Below, one piece after another: positions 51,974 to 61,217 of a DNA stretch of 64,000 nucleotides. Position numbers and translations under genes: made by a program. The first letter of the stretch is position 1. Each line of letters starts with the position of its first letter. The stretch is from positions 124,001 through 188,000 of the forward strand of contig CAZHVS010000006.1 in the NCBI GenBank assembly GCA_964536015.1. The letters are read 5' to 3'. Below the pieces are notes generated by a model. That model ran no database searches. It saw only the letters and a program-made list of their open reading frames with translations, and was not told where the DNA came from. This DNA comes from CAZHVS01 sp964536015. Lineage in GTDB: Bacteria > Bacteroidota > Ignavibacteria > Ignavibacteriales > Ignavibacteriaceae.

Positions 51974-52783
51974 ATGAATAAGAATCTAACAGCTCCAGGT
52001 GAAGTTTTGCAATATGATTCAAGGTCTTTTGAAATTAAAAACAACATTACTGAATTAAGTTACATTAAAAATGAATTTGATTCTCTTTACAATTTCTGGC
52101 AATGTAATGAAGAAACAAAACTTGATATTGACCTTGCCGTTGAAGAGATTCTTACAAACATAATTCATTATGCTTTTAAAGATAATGATGAACACAAAAT
52201 ACAGGTTAAACTGGAAAAACAAGATGATTTAATTAAAGGAGAAATAATTGATGACGGAATTTATTTCGATCCGTTGAAAGCATTACCGCCAAACATTGCA
52301 CAATCTAACTTAAATGCAGTGCGAGTTGGCGGAATGGGAATTTTACTAAGCAGAATTGTTTTAACTTCATTAGAATACAAACGAGTTGAAAACAGAAATG
52401 TTATCACATTTACAAAAATTATTAATACATCAAAAGGAACGCAAATGATAATTAATGAATTGCAGCACGAAGACCTAAAAATCCTTAGCATTGAAGGAAG
52501 ACTTGATATTACAAGCGTTGAACAGCTTGAAGCTAAATTCAATGAATTGATTGATAAAGGAGTTACAAAAATATTACTCGATTGCACACAGCTTACTTTT
52601 ATCAGCAGTGCGGGTTTACGCATTCTTATAGTTGCACAGAAAAAACTTGAACCGCACAAAGGAGAAGTAGTAATATTTGGATTTAATGATTACACAAAAA
52701 AGATTTTTGAAATTACCGGTTACTTCAATCTTTTTTCAATCTTCGAAACTAAAGAAGAAGCATTAAAACATTTTAACAGGTAA
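51974..52783 (+). CDS. Fused anti-sigma kinase (HATPase) and STAS anti-anti-sigma protein
   Basis: A 269-residue protein in which both halves of a partner-switching module are on one chain. Residues 15-150 are an RsbW/SpoIIAB-like kinase domain: DLAVEEILTNIIHYAF (N box), GEIIDDGIYFDP (G1) and VRVGGMGILLSR (G2). Residues 155-269 are a STAS domain, with the phosphorylatable serine region TFISSAGLRILI (Ser211/212). In the usual system the kinase phosphorylates the STAS protein to release a sigma factor. Here an intramolecular reaction is possible. No sigma factor gene is adjacent. The 117-nt gap to the next gene suggests it may be monocistronic. Confidence 0.85.
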   Translation: MNKNLTAPGEVLQYDSRSFEIKNNITELSYIKNEFDSLYNFWQCNEETKLDIDLAVEEILTNIIHYAFKDNDEHKIQVKLEKQDDLIKGEIIDDGIYFDPLKALPPNIAQSNLNAVRVGGMGILLSRIVLTSLEYKRVENRNVITFTKIINTSKGTQMIINELQHEDLKILSIEGRLDITSVEQLEAKFNELIDKGVTKILLDCTQLTFISSAGLRILIVAQKKLEPHKGEVVIFGFNDYTKKIFEITGYFNLFSIFETKEEALKHFNR

Positions 52784-52860
52784 AATAATTCTGTCAATAT
52801 ATTATCACAGTAATTAATGCTGCACTAAAGCAGTGTCGATAATATTTATTAACCAATTTT

Positions 52861-54702
52861 ATGATTATGAAAAAATCTATGTTTAAAAAAATAGAAAAAA
52901 TCTTTGTGTTACTTATTGCCATAGTTCTCTTCTCCTGCAGCTCCAAAGGAACAGGCGGAAGCAGCTTTGATGATAAATATAAATTTGATGAAGATGAATT
53001 TTATAATTCATTCAGACAATTAATAACTTCAAATGATTCAGCAATAACAAAACTCTCCGCTTATCCGCAATATTTTGATACGTTAAAGGTGTTCTACTCA
53101 TTAAGAGAAAACAAACCGTTCTGGTTTATCAATCTTGAAAATAAAAATGTTGTTGATTCAATAATCTCTTTGCTCGCAAATGCATATGAACACGGAATCG
53201 ACCCGTACACGTATGATGTTGAACTACTGAAAAATAATTTTTCATCTTTCTTAAATGCATCACCGGAAGACAAATCCAGATACAGCTATCTTGCAAACAC
53301 AGAATTGCTTCTTTCAAATGCAGTACTGCGCTATGCTTATCATCTCCGCTTTGGGGTAATTAATCCAAAAGAAATATTTGATGAAAAATACGCACTTCCA
53401 ACCATTGATGCTTCAGATAAAGAAATCTTTACTCCTTTTATGAAGGAAGATATACTCGCTTACCTGAACTCAATTCAACCAAAACAAAAAAGATATTTGA
53501 AACTGCAGCAAGAATTAAAAACATTTACAGAGTTAAGCAAACAACAATGGGAAAAAATTCCTTCTGTAACCGGAAAAATAAAATTGAAAGATAAATCGCA
53601 CCTGTTAAACTCAGTTGCCGAAAGACTTATTACACTCGGTTACCTTAAAGAAGAGCAAATAACCAAACCGATAGAATATTATGATTCAACATTATTCAAT
53701 GCTGTTTCTGTTTTTCAAAGATCAACCGGATTAATTGATGACGGAGTTATTGGAAAAGAAACAATTGATAAATTAAATATTCCGCCTGCAGAAAGACTTG
53801 AAGCGATAAAAATAAATCTTGAACGCTTCAGGTGGACACATTATGAAGATACATCAAAGTATATTCTTGTAAACATTCCCGATTTTCATGTTTACGCCAT
53901 AGAAGAAAACAAACCCGCTTTCAAAATACGTATTTGCACGGGGAAAAAACGTTCTATAAGCATTGAAGAACAGATAAAATTGCTTAAGAAAAAAGGAACG
54001 CTAAAGGATTTACAAAACGATTGGGAAACTCCTCAGCTTTATGGAAAAATTTCTCACTTAATATTGAATCCAACATGGACAGTTCCGACAAGTATTATAC
54101 GTGAAGAAATTTACAGCGAAGCAATGAAAGACTCTAATTATCTCCGTAAGAAAAATTTCAAAGTCTTCAAAGGCGGCAAACAGGTAGATGTAAATGAAGT
54201 AAACCTAAGACAGTATTCACGTAATCAGGTTCCTTATACTTTTGTACAAAACTCGGGACCCGGAAATGCACTTGGAAGAATTAAGTTTATGTTCACAAAT
54301 GATTTTGGTGTTTATCTTCACGATACTCCAACTCGTCCACCATTTTCTCAACCAAATCGTGCTGTTAGTCACGGTTGTATGCGTGTAGAAAAGCCTTTTG
54401 TACTTGCTGAATACATAATGGCAAATAATTGCAAATGGACTCCGGACTTTATTCGCCTTGAAACAGGTTATACTGTGAAGGATAAATCTGTTAATGCTGA
54501 ATTTCAAAAATTAAGAAATGAACTACGCAAAGGAAATAGTTACGGCAATACAACTGAAGTTAAGCTTGATAAACCCGTTCCTCTCTTTGTAGATTATTTT
54601 ACTGCCTGGGTCGATTATGATGGCTTTATGAATTTTAGAGATGATGTTTACAGTAAAGATAAAATCATAAAGAAATATCTTTCGCCATTTTTATCAAAGT
54701 AA
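52861..54702 (+). CDS. L,D-transpeptidase of the YcbB type
   Basis: A 613-residue periplasmic lipoprotein that makes 3-3 cross-links in peptidoglycan or attaches proteins to it. Signal plus lipobox LLIAIVLFSCSSKG gives membrane anchoring. A peptidoglycan-binding domain lies near residues 260-310 (LKEEQITKPIEYY, VFQRSTGLIDDGVIGKETIDKL). The YkuD catalytic domain follows, with active-site Cys at about 506 in AVSHGCMRVEKP. Size and layout match YcbB/LdtD. ATG at 52861 or at 52867 could start it. It is followed by a terminator shared with the M28 peptidase. Confidence 0.93.
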   Translation: MIMKKSMFKKIEKIFVLLIAIVLFSCSSKGTGGSSFDDKYKFDEDEFYNSFRQLITSNDSAITKLSAYPQYFDTLKVFYSLRENKPFWFINLENKNVVDSIISLLANAYEHGIDPYTYDVELLKNNFSSFLNASPEDKSRYSYLANTELLLSNAVLRYAYHLRFGVINPKEIFDEKYALPTIDASDKEIFTPFMKEDILAYLNSIQPKQKRYLKLQQELKTFTELSKQQWEKIPSVTGKIKLKDKSHLLNSVAERLITLGYLKEEQITKPIEYYDSTLFNAVSVFQRSTGLIDDGVIGKETIDKLNIPPAERLEAIKINLERFRWTHYEDTSKYILVNIPDFHVYAIEENKPAFKIRICTGKKRSISIEEQIKLLKKKGTLKDLQNDWETPQLYGKISHLILNPTWTVPTSIIREEIYSEAMKDSNYLRKKNFKVFKGGKQVDVNEVNLRQYSRNQVPYTFVQNSGPGNALGRIKFMFTNDFGVYLHDTPTRPPFSQPNRAVSHGCMRVEKPFVLAEYIMANNCKWTPDFIRLETGYTVKDKSVNAEFQKLRNELRKGNSYGNTTEVKLDKPVPLFVDYFTAWVDYDGFMNFRDDVYSKDKIIKKYLSPFLSK

Positions 54703-54712
54703 AAAAGTTCAT

Positions 54713-54745
54713 AAGGGTGATAGATAATCTATCACCCTTTTTTTT
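54713..54745 (+). terminator. Intrinsic terminator between convergent genes
   Basis: AAGGGTGATAGA (54713-54724) and TCTATCACCCTT (54728-54739) form a perfect 12-bp stem with a 3-nt loop, then eight T. It can also serve the minus-strand M28 gene, whose stop lies at 54744, since Ts also occur on that side a few bases away. Confidence 0.9.
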
Positions 54746-56225
54746 ATTTAAGCACTTCCTCCTTGAGATAATTTCCGTTTGCAATTTCGAGTAATGTCAG
54801 ATAACCAAGTTTCGTAATATTTTCGAACAAAGAAAGATTAAGAGTTTCTGGTGTATCGCTTTGTAAATGCAAATGTTGATAACTATTCTTTGTTACGAAA
54901 TATAATGCCGGAATTCCTTTATCGTGAAAAGGACCTGCATCGGCTCCGCCGCCATTCCAGGTAGTTTCAACCATTAGTTTTGTATACTGAGAATCTTTTT
55001 CTTTTGCAATGTTCCATAATTTAGGTGAAGATTTTCCATTGCCAATTTGAATACTATCTCCAACACCAACACAATCAAAATTAAACATAGCAATAATTTT
55101 TTCAAGCGGTACAGGAGAGTTATTTACAAAATGCTTTGCTCCTTCAAGTCCAATTTCTTCGCTTGCAAACAGTACAAAAACGATAGAACGTCTTGTCTTG
55201 ATACCGGAATTTATAAATGCTTTGGCAATTTCAATAACTGCTGCTGAACCCGAAGCATTATCATTTGCACCTGGGAAATAAATTTCTCCCGCCTGACTTC
55301 CAACGTGATCAAGGTGAGCACCAACAACTATGTATTCATCTTTAAGATTGTCATCATAGCCGGGTAATAATCCTACAACATTCATTGTCTGTTTTTCCTT
55401 TGAGTATTTCGCATGAACTTCTATGTATGCTTTACTTTTTAACTCAACAGAAAACGGTTGTTTTGTCGAATCAATTATACTTTGTAGTTGCGAAAGAGTA
55501 AAACCTGTTCCATCTAAAAATTTATTAGCAGCATCAATGCTTATATGCATCATTGGAATATTTTCCAGTTGTTCGGTTTTTCCTTCAAGAATGCTTCCAA
55601 TAGGTTTTTGCGGATTAACTTCATTCGGTGTACTTACAATAAGAAGTGCTTTCGCTCCTTTTAATGATCCAATCAGTGCTTTATATCGGGGATGATTATC
55701 ACTCCATGAACCTTCTGGAAGAGCCCATGCAGGATTCGTTTTAAAAACAATTACAATTTTATCTTTTACATCAACATTTTTGTAATCATCATAGTTATTT
55801 TGAGGAAGTGAGACACCATAACCGCAAAATACAACTTGTGAAGTAAGAGTACCGCTGCCAGTAAATCCTCGGCAAACAAAATCATTTCCAAGTTTAAAGT
55901 CTTCGCTTGCTTTATCATTAATTAATTTCAATTTACATGGTTGAAGAATTTCATTGTACTCAACTTTTAAGAATTGATAATACCCATCATCAATAATCGG
56001 TTTCAGATTTATTTGTTCAAAAATTTTTTTTACATAATCTGCAGCCTGATTATAACCATCACTACCCGCAAGTCTTCCAGCATATTTTTCTGAAGCAAGT
56101 GTACTTACAATTTTAAGAAGGTTTTCTCCTTTAATTAAAGATAAACCGGGAACATCCGGGATTTGAGAAAAAATAAAATTGTTTGGAATTAAAAAGATGA
56201 ACCAGAAAAGAATAATTTTTTTCAT
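54744..56225 (-). CDS. M28-family metallopeptidase with PA domain
   Basis: A 493-residue secreted aminopeptidase. The signal peptide is IILFWFIFLIPNNFIFSQ. A protease-associated insert (about 120-240, with VVFCGYGVSLPQNNYDDYKNVDVKDKIV) precedes the M28 catalytic domain. Metal ligands are in VGAHLDHVG, PGANDNASGSAAVIEIA (Asp) and FASEEIGLEG (catalytic Glu and ligand Glu); the last ligand region is GPFHDKGIPALYFV and NSYQHLHLQSDTPE. It is in the same direction as the Yip1 gene 66 nt upstream. Confidence 0.93.
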   Translation of the reverse strand: MKKIILFWFIFLIPNNFIFSQIPDVPGLSLIKGENLLKIVSTLASEKYAGRLAGSDGYNQAADYVKKIFEQINLKPIIDDGYYQFLKVEYNEILQPCKLKLINDKASEDFKLGNDFVCRGFTGSGTLTSQVVFCGYGVSLPQNNYDDYKNVDVKDKIVIVFKTNPAWALPEGSWSDNHPRYKALIGSLKGAKALLIVSTPNEVNPQKPIGSILEGKTEQLENIPMMHISIDAANKFLDGTGFTLSQLQSIIDSTKQPFSVELKSKAYIEVHAKYSKEKQTMNVVGLLPGYDDNLKDEYIVVGAHLDHVGSQAGEIYFPGANDNASGSAAVIEIAKAFINSGIKTRRSIVFVLFASEEIGLEGAKHFVNNSPVPLEKIIAMFNFDCVGVGDSIQIGNGKSSPKLWNIAKEKDSQYTKLMVETTWNGGGADAGPFHDKGIPALYFVTKNSYQHLHLQSDTPETLNLSLFENITKLGYLTLLEIANGNYLKEEVLK

Positions 56226-56291
56226 ATAAAACTAAGATTAATTAAAAAGATAGAAGAACCTTTTAAAAGGTTCTTCCCAAACGAGTAAACA

Positions 56292-56888
56292 TCAGAAACC
56301 AGAAGCGTATGGATTAAATCCTTCAAATACAATTGCATTAACCAATACACCGATTAACACATAAACTACAATTGCAACTATAAGAACAATAACATAGTAT
56401 GCAACCATTTTATCTTTTGGAACGGATTTAACACATTGCAATCCCCAGTACATTAATACCAGAGTATATATGGCTGCAAGAGTTGCAATAATTGATAGCG
56501 AAGGAAGAATCATTACTATGCCTGCAATCCATGAAGCAGTTTGAGCAAATACAACAACCTTCATTGAGGCAGCAAAATCTTTTGTTGAACCGAAATTAGG
56601 GGCAAGAAAATCAATAATGAAAGCTGTAATAAAAACACCTGCTATTGAAAATAAATAAGTAAATATTGCATACTTAATTCCAAAGCCAACAGGCAAAGCA
56701 AAATTACCAAACATAGTTGAAACACCAACCAGCGATAAGCCAATAAATCCCGCAATAGGTGTTATTGCAGCAAGAATGATTGTGTACTTCAAAAGCATAT
56801 CCATTACTGATATGTTTTCGTTCTTAATCACTTCCCATTCTGGCTTTGGTGTAATAAGAATGTTCTTTATGCGAGCAACAATATTCAT
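56292..56888 (-). CDS. Yip1-family membrane protein
   Basis: A 198-residue protein with five hydrophobic helices after a short N-terminal segment MNIVARIKNILITPKPEWEVIKNE, the typical start of bacterial Yip1-domain proteins. The motif FGSTKDFAASMKVVVFAQTASWIAGI is also characteristic. The function in bacteria is not established; a link with membrane organisation is assumed from eukaryotic relatives. AAGGAG precedes the ATG. It lies 28 nt after the xdhB stop codon. Confidence 0.85.
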   Translation of the reverse strand: MNIVARIKNILITPKPEWEVIKNENISVMDMLLKYTIILAAITPIAGFIGLSLVGVSTMFGNFALPVGFGIKYAIFTYLFSIAGVFITAFIIDFLAPNFGSTKDFAASMKVVVFAQTASWIAGIVMILPSLSIIATLAAIYTLVLMYWGLQCVKSVPKDKMVAYYVIVLIVAIVVYVLIGVLVNAIVFEGFNPYASGF

Positions 56889-56916
56889 ACTTTACTCCTT
56901 ATAATTGATGAATAAT

Positions 56917-59166
56917 TTATTTATTGTAAATATACGTCAAAACTTTTTCATTAGTCATAGGTGCTGTAATATTAAAATTACTTTTTCCGCAATAAGATTT
57001 TATTGCATTAAGAATTGCAAAGTAAGCACCGATGCCATACATAAATGGAGGTTCACCTATTGCTTTGGAATTAAAGACTGCAAGATTATCAAACGGATTT
57101 TCTAAAAACTCTACTTGCATTTTCTTTGGTGCAAAATAGATATCCGGCACTTTATACGTCGAAAGAGCGTCGGTTATTAACTTTCCTTTGCTATCGTGAA
57201 GGATTTCTTCAACTGTCATCCAGCCTATACCCTGCATTATCGCACCTTCAGCCTGACTTTTATCAATTGCTTTGTTAATACTTTTACCAAAATCGTGCAC
57301 AACCTGCACAGATTCTATTTCGTAAGTGCCTTTAATGCAATCAACTTTAACAACTATTATTGCAGTGCCATATACGTGATATGCGAAAGGCTTTCCTTTG
57401 TTTGTTTCTTTATTAAAGAAGATTGTTGGAGTTGCGTAATGAGCAAGTGAAGATAAATTAACTCTCTTCATATAGGATTTTGAGATTAATTCTTTCCAGC
57501 TTAAACCAGAAGGTTTATTTTCAACACAAACCATTTCATCTTTTAGATGAATTTTCTTTTCATCTGCATTTAATATTTCTGCCGCAGATGTTTTTAGTCT
57601 TGAAAGAATCTCTAAACAAGCATTTAATGTAGCTTTACCATTCAGGTCAGCGCCGCTGCTTGCGGCTGTTGCAGATGTATTGGCATTTCTTGTGGTGTTT
57701 GTTGATTCTGATTTCACCTTATCAATATTTATTGAAAATATATCAGCGATTACCTGACGTATTTTCATATTTACACCCTGCCCCATTTCAATTGCAGCGG
57801 TGGATACACCAACGCTGCCATCATTATAAACGTGTACAAGAGAAGTTGCCTGATTTAAGAACGTTGTTGTAAAAGATATTCCAAAGCATATAGGCATTAA
57901 TGCCATGCCTTTCTTTATAAATTGATTTTCATCATTATATTTTTGAATATCTTTCTTTATTTCTTCAAGTTGAAATTTTATTTCTGCTTCATTCCAGCTT
58001 TTCTCGCTCATACAATGTTCTGCTTTTTGTCCATACGAGAATTCATCTCCTTCTTTAAGCAGATTTTTTTTCTGAATATGTGAAGCATCCAATCCAAGTT
58101 TCTCTGCAGCATTGTATATAGCTGCTTCTATTACAAACATACCTTGTGGACCGCCGAAGCCGCGGAATGCTGTATTGGGCGGAAAGTTTGTTTTGCACGA
58201 ATACGCAGTTGCTTTTACATTCGGAATGAAGTATGCATTTGTTGAATGGAACAATGTTCTGTCAAGAATGGCAGGCGAAAGGTCGGCTGAGGCACCTGCA
58301 TCTTGATAATATGTTACTTCGTATGCAAGAATTTTTCCTTCTTTGCTTAAACCCATTTTATAATCTGAAGAATATGGATGACGCTTTCCTGTCATTCTCA
58401 TATCTTCCTGCCGGGGTAATATTAATTTTATTGGTTTGTTTACTTTAACCGCTGCAAGGGCTGCCATAGCTGCCCACGATGATGCCTGGTCTTCTTTACC
58501 TCCAAAGCCGCCGCCAAGACGCATTACATCCACTTCTACTTTGTGCATAGGAATGCCAAGAACTTTTGCTGCAACCTTTTGAACTGCTGTTGGCGATTGT
58601 GTTGATGATACAATTTTAACATTATTCTCTACTTTATATGCAAAACATCCCTGCGTTTCTAAGTAAAGGTGTTCCTGTCCGCCTGAATCTGCTTTACCTT
58701 CAACAATAATGTCGCAATCTTTCCATGCATCGTTTACATTGCCAAGCGAAAAGACTCGTGGAGGAATAATTAATTGTTTCTTTTCAAATGCTTCTCTTGG
58801 ATTTAATACTGCAGGCAGTTCTTCTATCTCTATTTTTATTTTCTTTGCTGCTTGTCTTGCTGTTAATTGGTCTTTTGCTACTACAATTGCAATTGGTTGA
58901 CCTATATAATCAACTTTATGTTTAGCAAGAAGTTCTTCATCTTCAACAATTCCGCCTATTTGGTTTTCGCCCGGAATATCATCTGCAGTAATTACTGCTG
59001 TAACTCCTTCAACTTTTAGTGCATCTTTATAATCAAGTTGTTTAATTATTCCGTGTACCACAGGAGAGGCAAAAACAGAAGCGTGAAGCAATCCTGCAGG
59101 TGTAAGAAGGTCATCAACAAAAAGAGATTCTCCTTTAACGTGTTTAATCAGGTCTGTATTTTTCAT
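56917..59166 (-). CDS. xdhB: Xanthine dehydrogenase, molybdenum-binding subunit
   Basis: A 749-residue large subunit of the xanthine dehydrogenase family, which hydroxylates xanthine or related heterocycles at a molybdopterin centre. Seen are the N-terminal GESLFVDDLL, LGGGFGGKEDQ (cofactor region), AFRGFGGPQGMFVIEAAIY (substrate Arg), QVIADIFSINIDKV, and the catalytic Glu motif KAIGEPPFMYG near the end. It is translationally coupled (4-nt overlap) to the upstream small subunit. No XdhC maturation gene is visible. Substrate may be xanthine, but relatives oxidise other compounds. Confidence 0.93.
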   Translation of the reverse strand: MKNTDLIKHVKGESLFVDDLLTPAGLLHASVFASPVVHGIIKQLDYKDALKVEGVTAVITADDIPGENQIGGIVEDEELLAKHKVDYIGQPIAIVVAKDQLTARQAAKKIKIEIEELPAVLNPREAFEKKQLIIPPRVFSLGNVNDAWKDCDIIVEGKADSGGQEHLYLETQGCFAYKVENNVKIVSSTQSPTAVQKVAAKVLGIPMHKVEVDVMRLGGGFGGKEDQASSWAAMAALAAVKVNKPIKLILPRQEDMRMTGKRHPYSSDYKMGLSKEGKILAYEVTYYQDAGASADLSPAILDRTLFHSTNAYFIPNVKATAYSCKTNFPPNTAFRGFGGPQGMFVIEAAIYNAAEKLGLDASHIQKKNLLKEGDEFSYGQKAEHCMSEKSWNEAEIKFQLEEIKKDIQKYNDENQFIKKGMALMPICFGISFTTTFLNQATSLVHVYNDGSVGVSTAAIEMGQGVNMKIRQVIADIFSINIDKVKSESTNTTRNANTSATAASSGADLNGKATLNACLEILSRLKTSAAEILNADEKKIHLKDEMVCVENKPSGLSWKELISKSYMKRVNLSSLAHYATPTIFFNKETNKGKPFAYHVYGTAIIVVKVDCIKGTYEIESVQVVHDFGKSINKAIDKSQAEGAIMQGIGWMTVEEILHDSKGKLITDALSTYKVPDIYFAPKKMQVEFLENPFDNLAVFNSKAIGEPPFMYGIGAYFAILNAIKSYCGKSNFNITAPMTNEKVLTYIYNK

Positions 59167-60578
59167 AAAATATCCTCCGCATTAAATAGCTGAGGTTTGA
59201 ATTTAATGAAGTGAGAAAATATCAACTGCCGTAATAACAGTTTTTTATATTCGGCAGAACCTCTTGCATCGCTTATAGGAGATATTTCTTCCTGTATATA
59301 GTCTATAGAGCGTAAGATGTTTTCCTTATTTATCTCTTTGCCTTTCAGGAATTTATTCGTCTTTACTAACAGCAAAGGAATTGGTGCAACTCCTCCTGCA
59401 GATATTAGAACTTCTTCAATAATGTTTTCTTTTAGTTTAAGATATATTGTCGAATTTACGCTTGCTATATCCAAATAGGTTCGCCGCGATACTTTTTCAT
59501 AATTAAAGAATTCATTTTGTGAAGGAATTACGAATTCAATTTCTTTTACAAGTTCATCTTTTTGTAATGCAAGTGTTTTGTAGCCAAGATAAAAATCTTT
59601 TAATGCAATTTTTCTTGTTTTATTTTTTGCTTCAAGTGTAAGCTGTGCATTAAGTGCAAGCAGAATGTTTGTAATATCACCTATTGGCGAAGCATTGACT
59701 ATATTGCCTCCAACGGTGGCTCTGTTACGTATTGGTTTTGAGCCAAAGTACTTTAAAGATTCTGCAAGCTTAGGAAAATGTTTTTGCAGCAACTCCGACT
59801 CTTCTATCTCTGCAATTGTAGTTGATGCTTTTAGTGTGCAAATGTTTTTATCAATTGTAATATGTTTGCCATCGACTGTTGAGGAGATAAATTTTACTTC
59901 CGAAGAGAGCAGCGTTTCCCATTTTTGCACGAATAAATCAGTTCCACCTGCTACAACAAATCCTTCAGGTGAAATATTTTTTTCTTTATCAAAAGTATTT
60001 TCTATTTCATTTAATCTATCTGGAATGCCAATGAAGTATTCAGGAAGAATTTTCTTTTCAACAAGCTCATCAATTCTTCTTTCTGATGTTGGAGAAAATT
60101 CTGCGACAAGATTATTAATTGCCCTTTTAATTGTAGTGTGTCCTGTGCATCGGCAAATGTTTCCCGCAACATATTCAACAGCTTCTTCAACCGAATTTTC
60201 TTTTGCATTAATAAACCAACCTGTAATCGACACAATAAAACCCGGCGTACAGAAGCCGCATTGTGTTGCAACCTCTTCAATAAATGCTTTTTGAATTGGT
60301 GAAAGTTCTTTTGCGCTCAAACCTTCAATAGTAACAACGTGTTTTTTATTTACATCTGCCATAGGAAGCAAACACGAGTTCACATTTCTGTAAACAACTT
60401 TACCATTAAACAATTCGCCCACAAGCACAGTGCAAGCGCCGCAGTCTCCTTCCCTGCATCCTTCCTTTGTACCAGTAAGATAAAGTTCCTTACGCAAGTA
60501 ATCCAGCAAAGTTGTTGAAGGAATAACCTCTGCATTTACTTTTTCGGAATTACAAATAAAAGTAATCGTCTCTTTCAT
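59163..60578 (-). CDS. xdhA: Xanthine dehydrogenase, iron-sulfur/FAD subunit
   Basis: A 471-residue small subunit. The first [2Fe-2S] cluster uses GCREGDCGACTVLVG, the second CGFCTPG and CRCTGHTT. The FAD domain starts near residue 190 (VAGGTDLFVQKW), with IRNRATVGGNIVNASPIGD as FAD motif and a C-terminal CO-dehydrogenase-flavoprotein domain. Electrons pass from the molybdenum site of the partner to NAD. It begins the operon xdhA-xdhB-Yip1-M28. The 190 nt upstream (60579-60768) hold no gene; the 21-bp repeat starts beyond that. Confidence 0.94.
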   Translation of the reverse strand: MKETITFICNSEKVNAEVIPSTTLLDYLRKELYLTGTKEGCREGDCGACTVLVGELFNGKVVYRNVNSCLLPMADVNKKHVVTIEGLSAKELSPIQKAFIEEVATQCGFCTPGFIVSITGWFINAKENSVEEAVEYVAGNICRCTGHTTIKRAINNLVAEFSPTSERRIDELVEKKILPEYFIGIPDRLNEIENTFDKEKNISPEGFVVAGGTDLFVQKWETLLSSEVKFISSTVDGKHITIDKNICTLKASTTIAEIEESELLQKHFPKLAESLKYFGSKPIRNRATVGGNIVNASPIGDITNILLALNAQLTLEAKNKTRKIALKDFYLGYKTLALQKDELVKEIEFVIPSQNEFFNYEKVSRRTYLDIASVNSTIYLKLKENIIEEVLISAGGVAPIPLLLVKTNKFLKGKEINKENILRSIDYIQEEISPISDARGSAEYKKLLLRQLIFSHFIKFKPQLFNAEDIL

Positions 60579-60768
60579 CTTTGCTTTTAAATTGTTTGTT
60601 CAAACTTACAAAAAAAATAAGTATTAATAACACCCTGCTTCCGTTTGAGCAATTAATTTTTATAAAATATTTTCTAAAAAAAATTTTGTATGATGACCTG
60701 CATCCGCTGCATAAATAATATTCGGGTTCGAGTTCATCATGAAAAGGCTAAAATGCAAACGCCGATAG

Positions 60769-61051
60769 TTTATTTACAACACAATATATCTTATTTACAA
60801 AGCTGTAAGGCTTATTTACAAGACAGTAAAGCTTATTTACAAGTCTAAAAGGTTTATTTACAAGACTGAAAGGCTTATTTACAAAGTTGTAAAGTTTATT
60901 TACAAGGTTAAAAGGTTTATTTACAAAGCTATAAAGCTTATTTACAAGATGAAAAGGTTTATTTCAAGGGCTTAAAGGCTTATATCACGAGCAAATTTCT
61001 TTATTTCACAAAGAGAAATGACTATATCAAAAAAAGATTTCTTTAATTCAA
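60769..61051. repeat. 21-bp phase-perfect tandem repeat (about 14 copies)
   Basis: Consensus [C/T]TTATTTACAAGNNTNNAAAGG, with copies starting at 60769, 60790, 60811, 60832, 60853, 60874, 60895, 60916, 60937, 60958, 60979 and 61000, then degenerate copies at 61021 and 61042. Spacing is exactly 21 bp throughout, with no indel. Within most units a short word is repeated about 10 bp apart (GCT-GTAAG-GCT, GTT-GTAAA-GTT, GGTT-AAAA-GGTT), so there is also a half-period near 10.5 bp. The repeat has no start codon that opens a convincing gene in either direction. It lies upstream of the xdh operon and past the ABC-operon terminator. Noncoding role, or a decayed gene, are both possible. Confidence 0.85.
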
Positions 61052-61127
61052 GCGAAAGAAACAACACTTTTCAAATAAAATATCAGCAGAAAACACAAGA
61101 AAGCACAATTAAAAAATAAATATCAAA

Positions 61128-61175
61128 TAAAAAATTCTAACCCACGATGATAATTACTCATCGAAAGGTTAGAAT
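61128..61175 (-). terminator. Intrinsic terminator of the ABC-exporter genes
   Basis: ATTCTAACC (61134-61142) pairs with GGTTAGAAT (61167-61175), and CGATGA (61145-61150) pairs with TCATCG (61158-61163), giving a 9-bp lower stem, a small internal loop and a 6-bp upper stem. On the minus strand it is followed by six T. It lies 42 nt after the permease stop codon. Confidence 0.8.
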
Positions 61176-61217
61176 AATCATTATAGGTGTTATGAGAATC
61201 TTAAAATTATGACAAAC

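Noticed and set aside
59665..60294. 209-codon open frame on the plus strand
   Set aside because: Lies wholly antisense to xdhA, which has all its cluster and FAD motifs; the antisense product has no recognisable domain or ribosome site.
60769..60975. Heptad-repeat peptide gene (LIYKxxK on plus, LVNKPF on minus)
   Set aside because: Both strands are open because the 21-bp unit has no stop in two frames. The plus frame has a TAG just after its only ATG (60740), the minus frame has no ATG, GTG or TTG. Kept as a repeat and not as a CDS.
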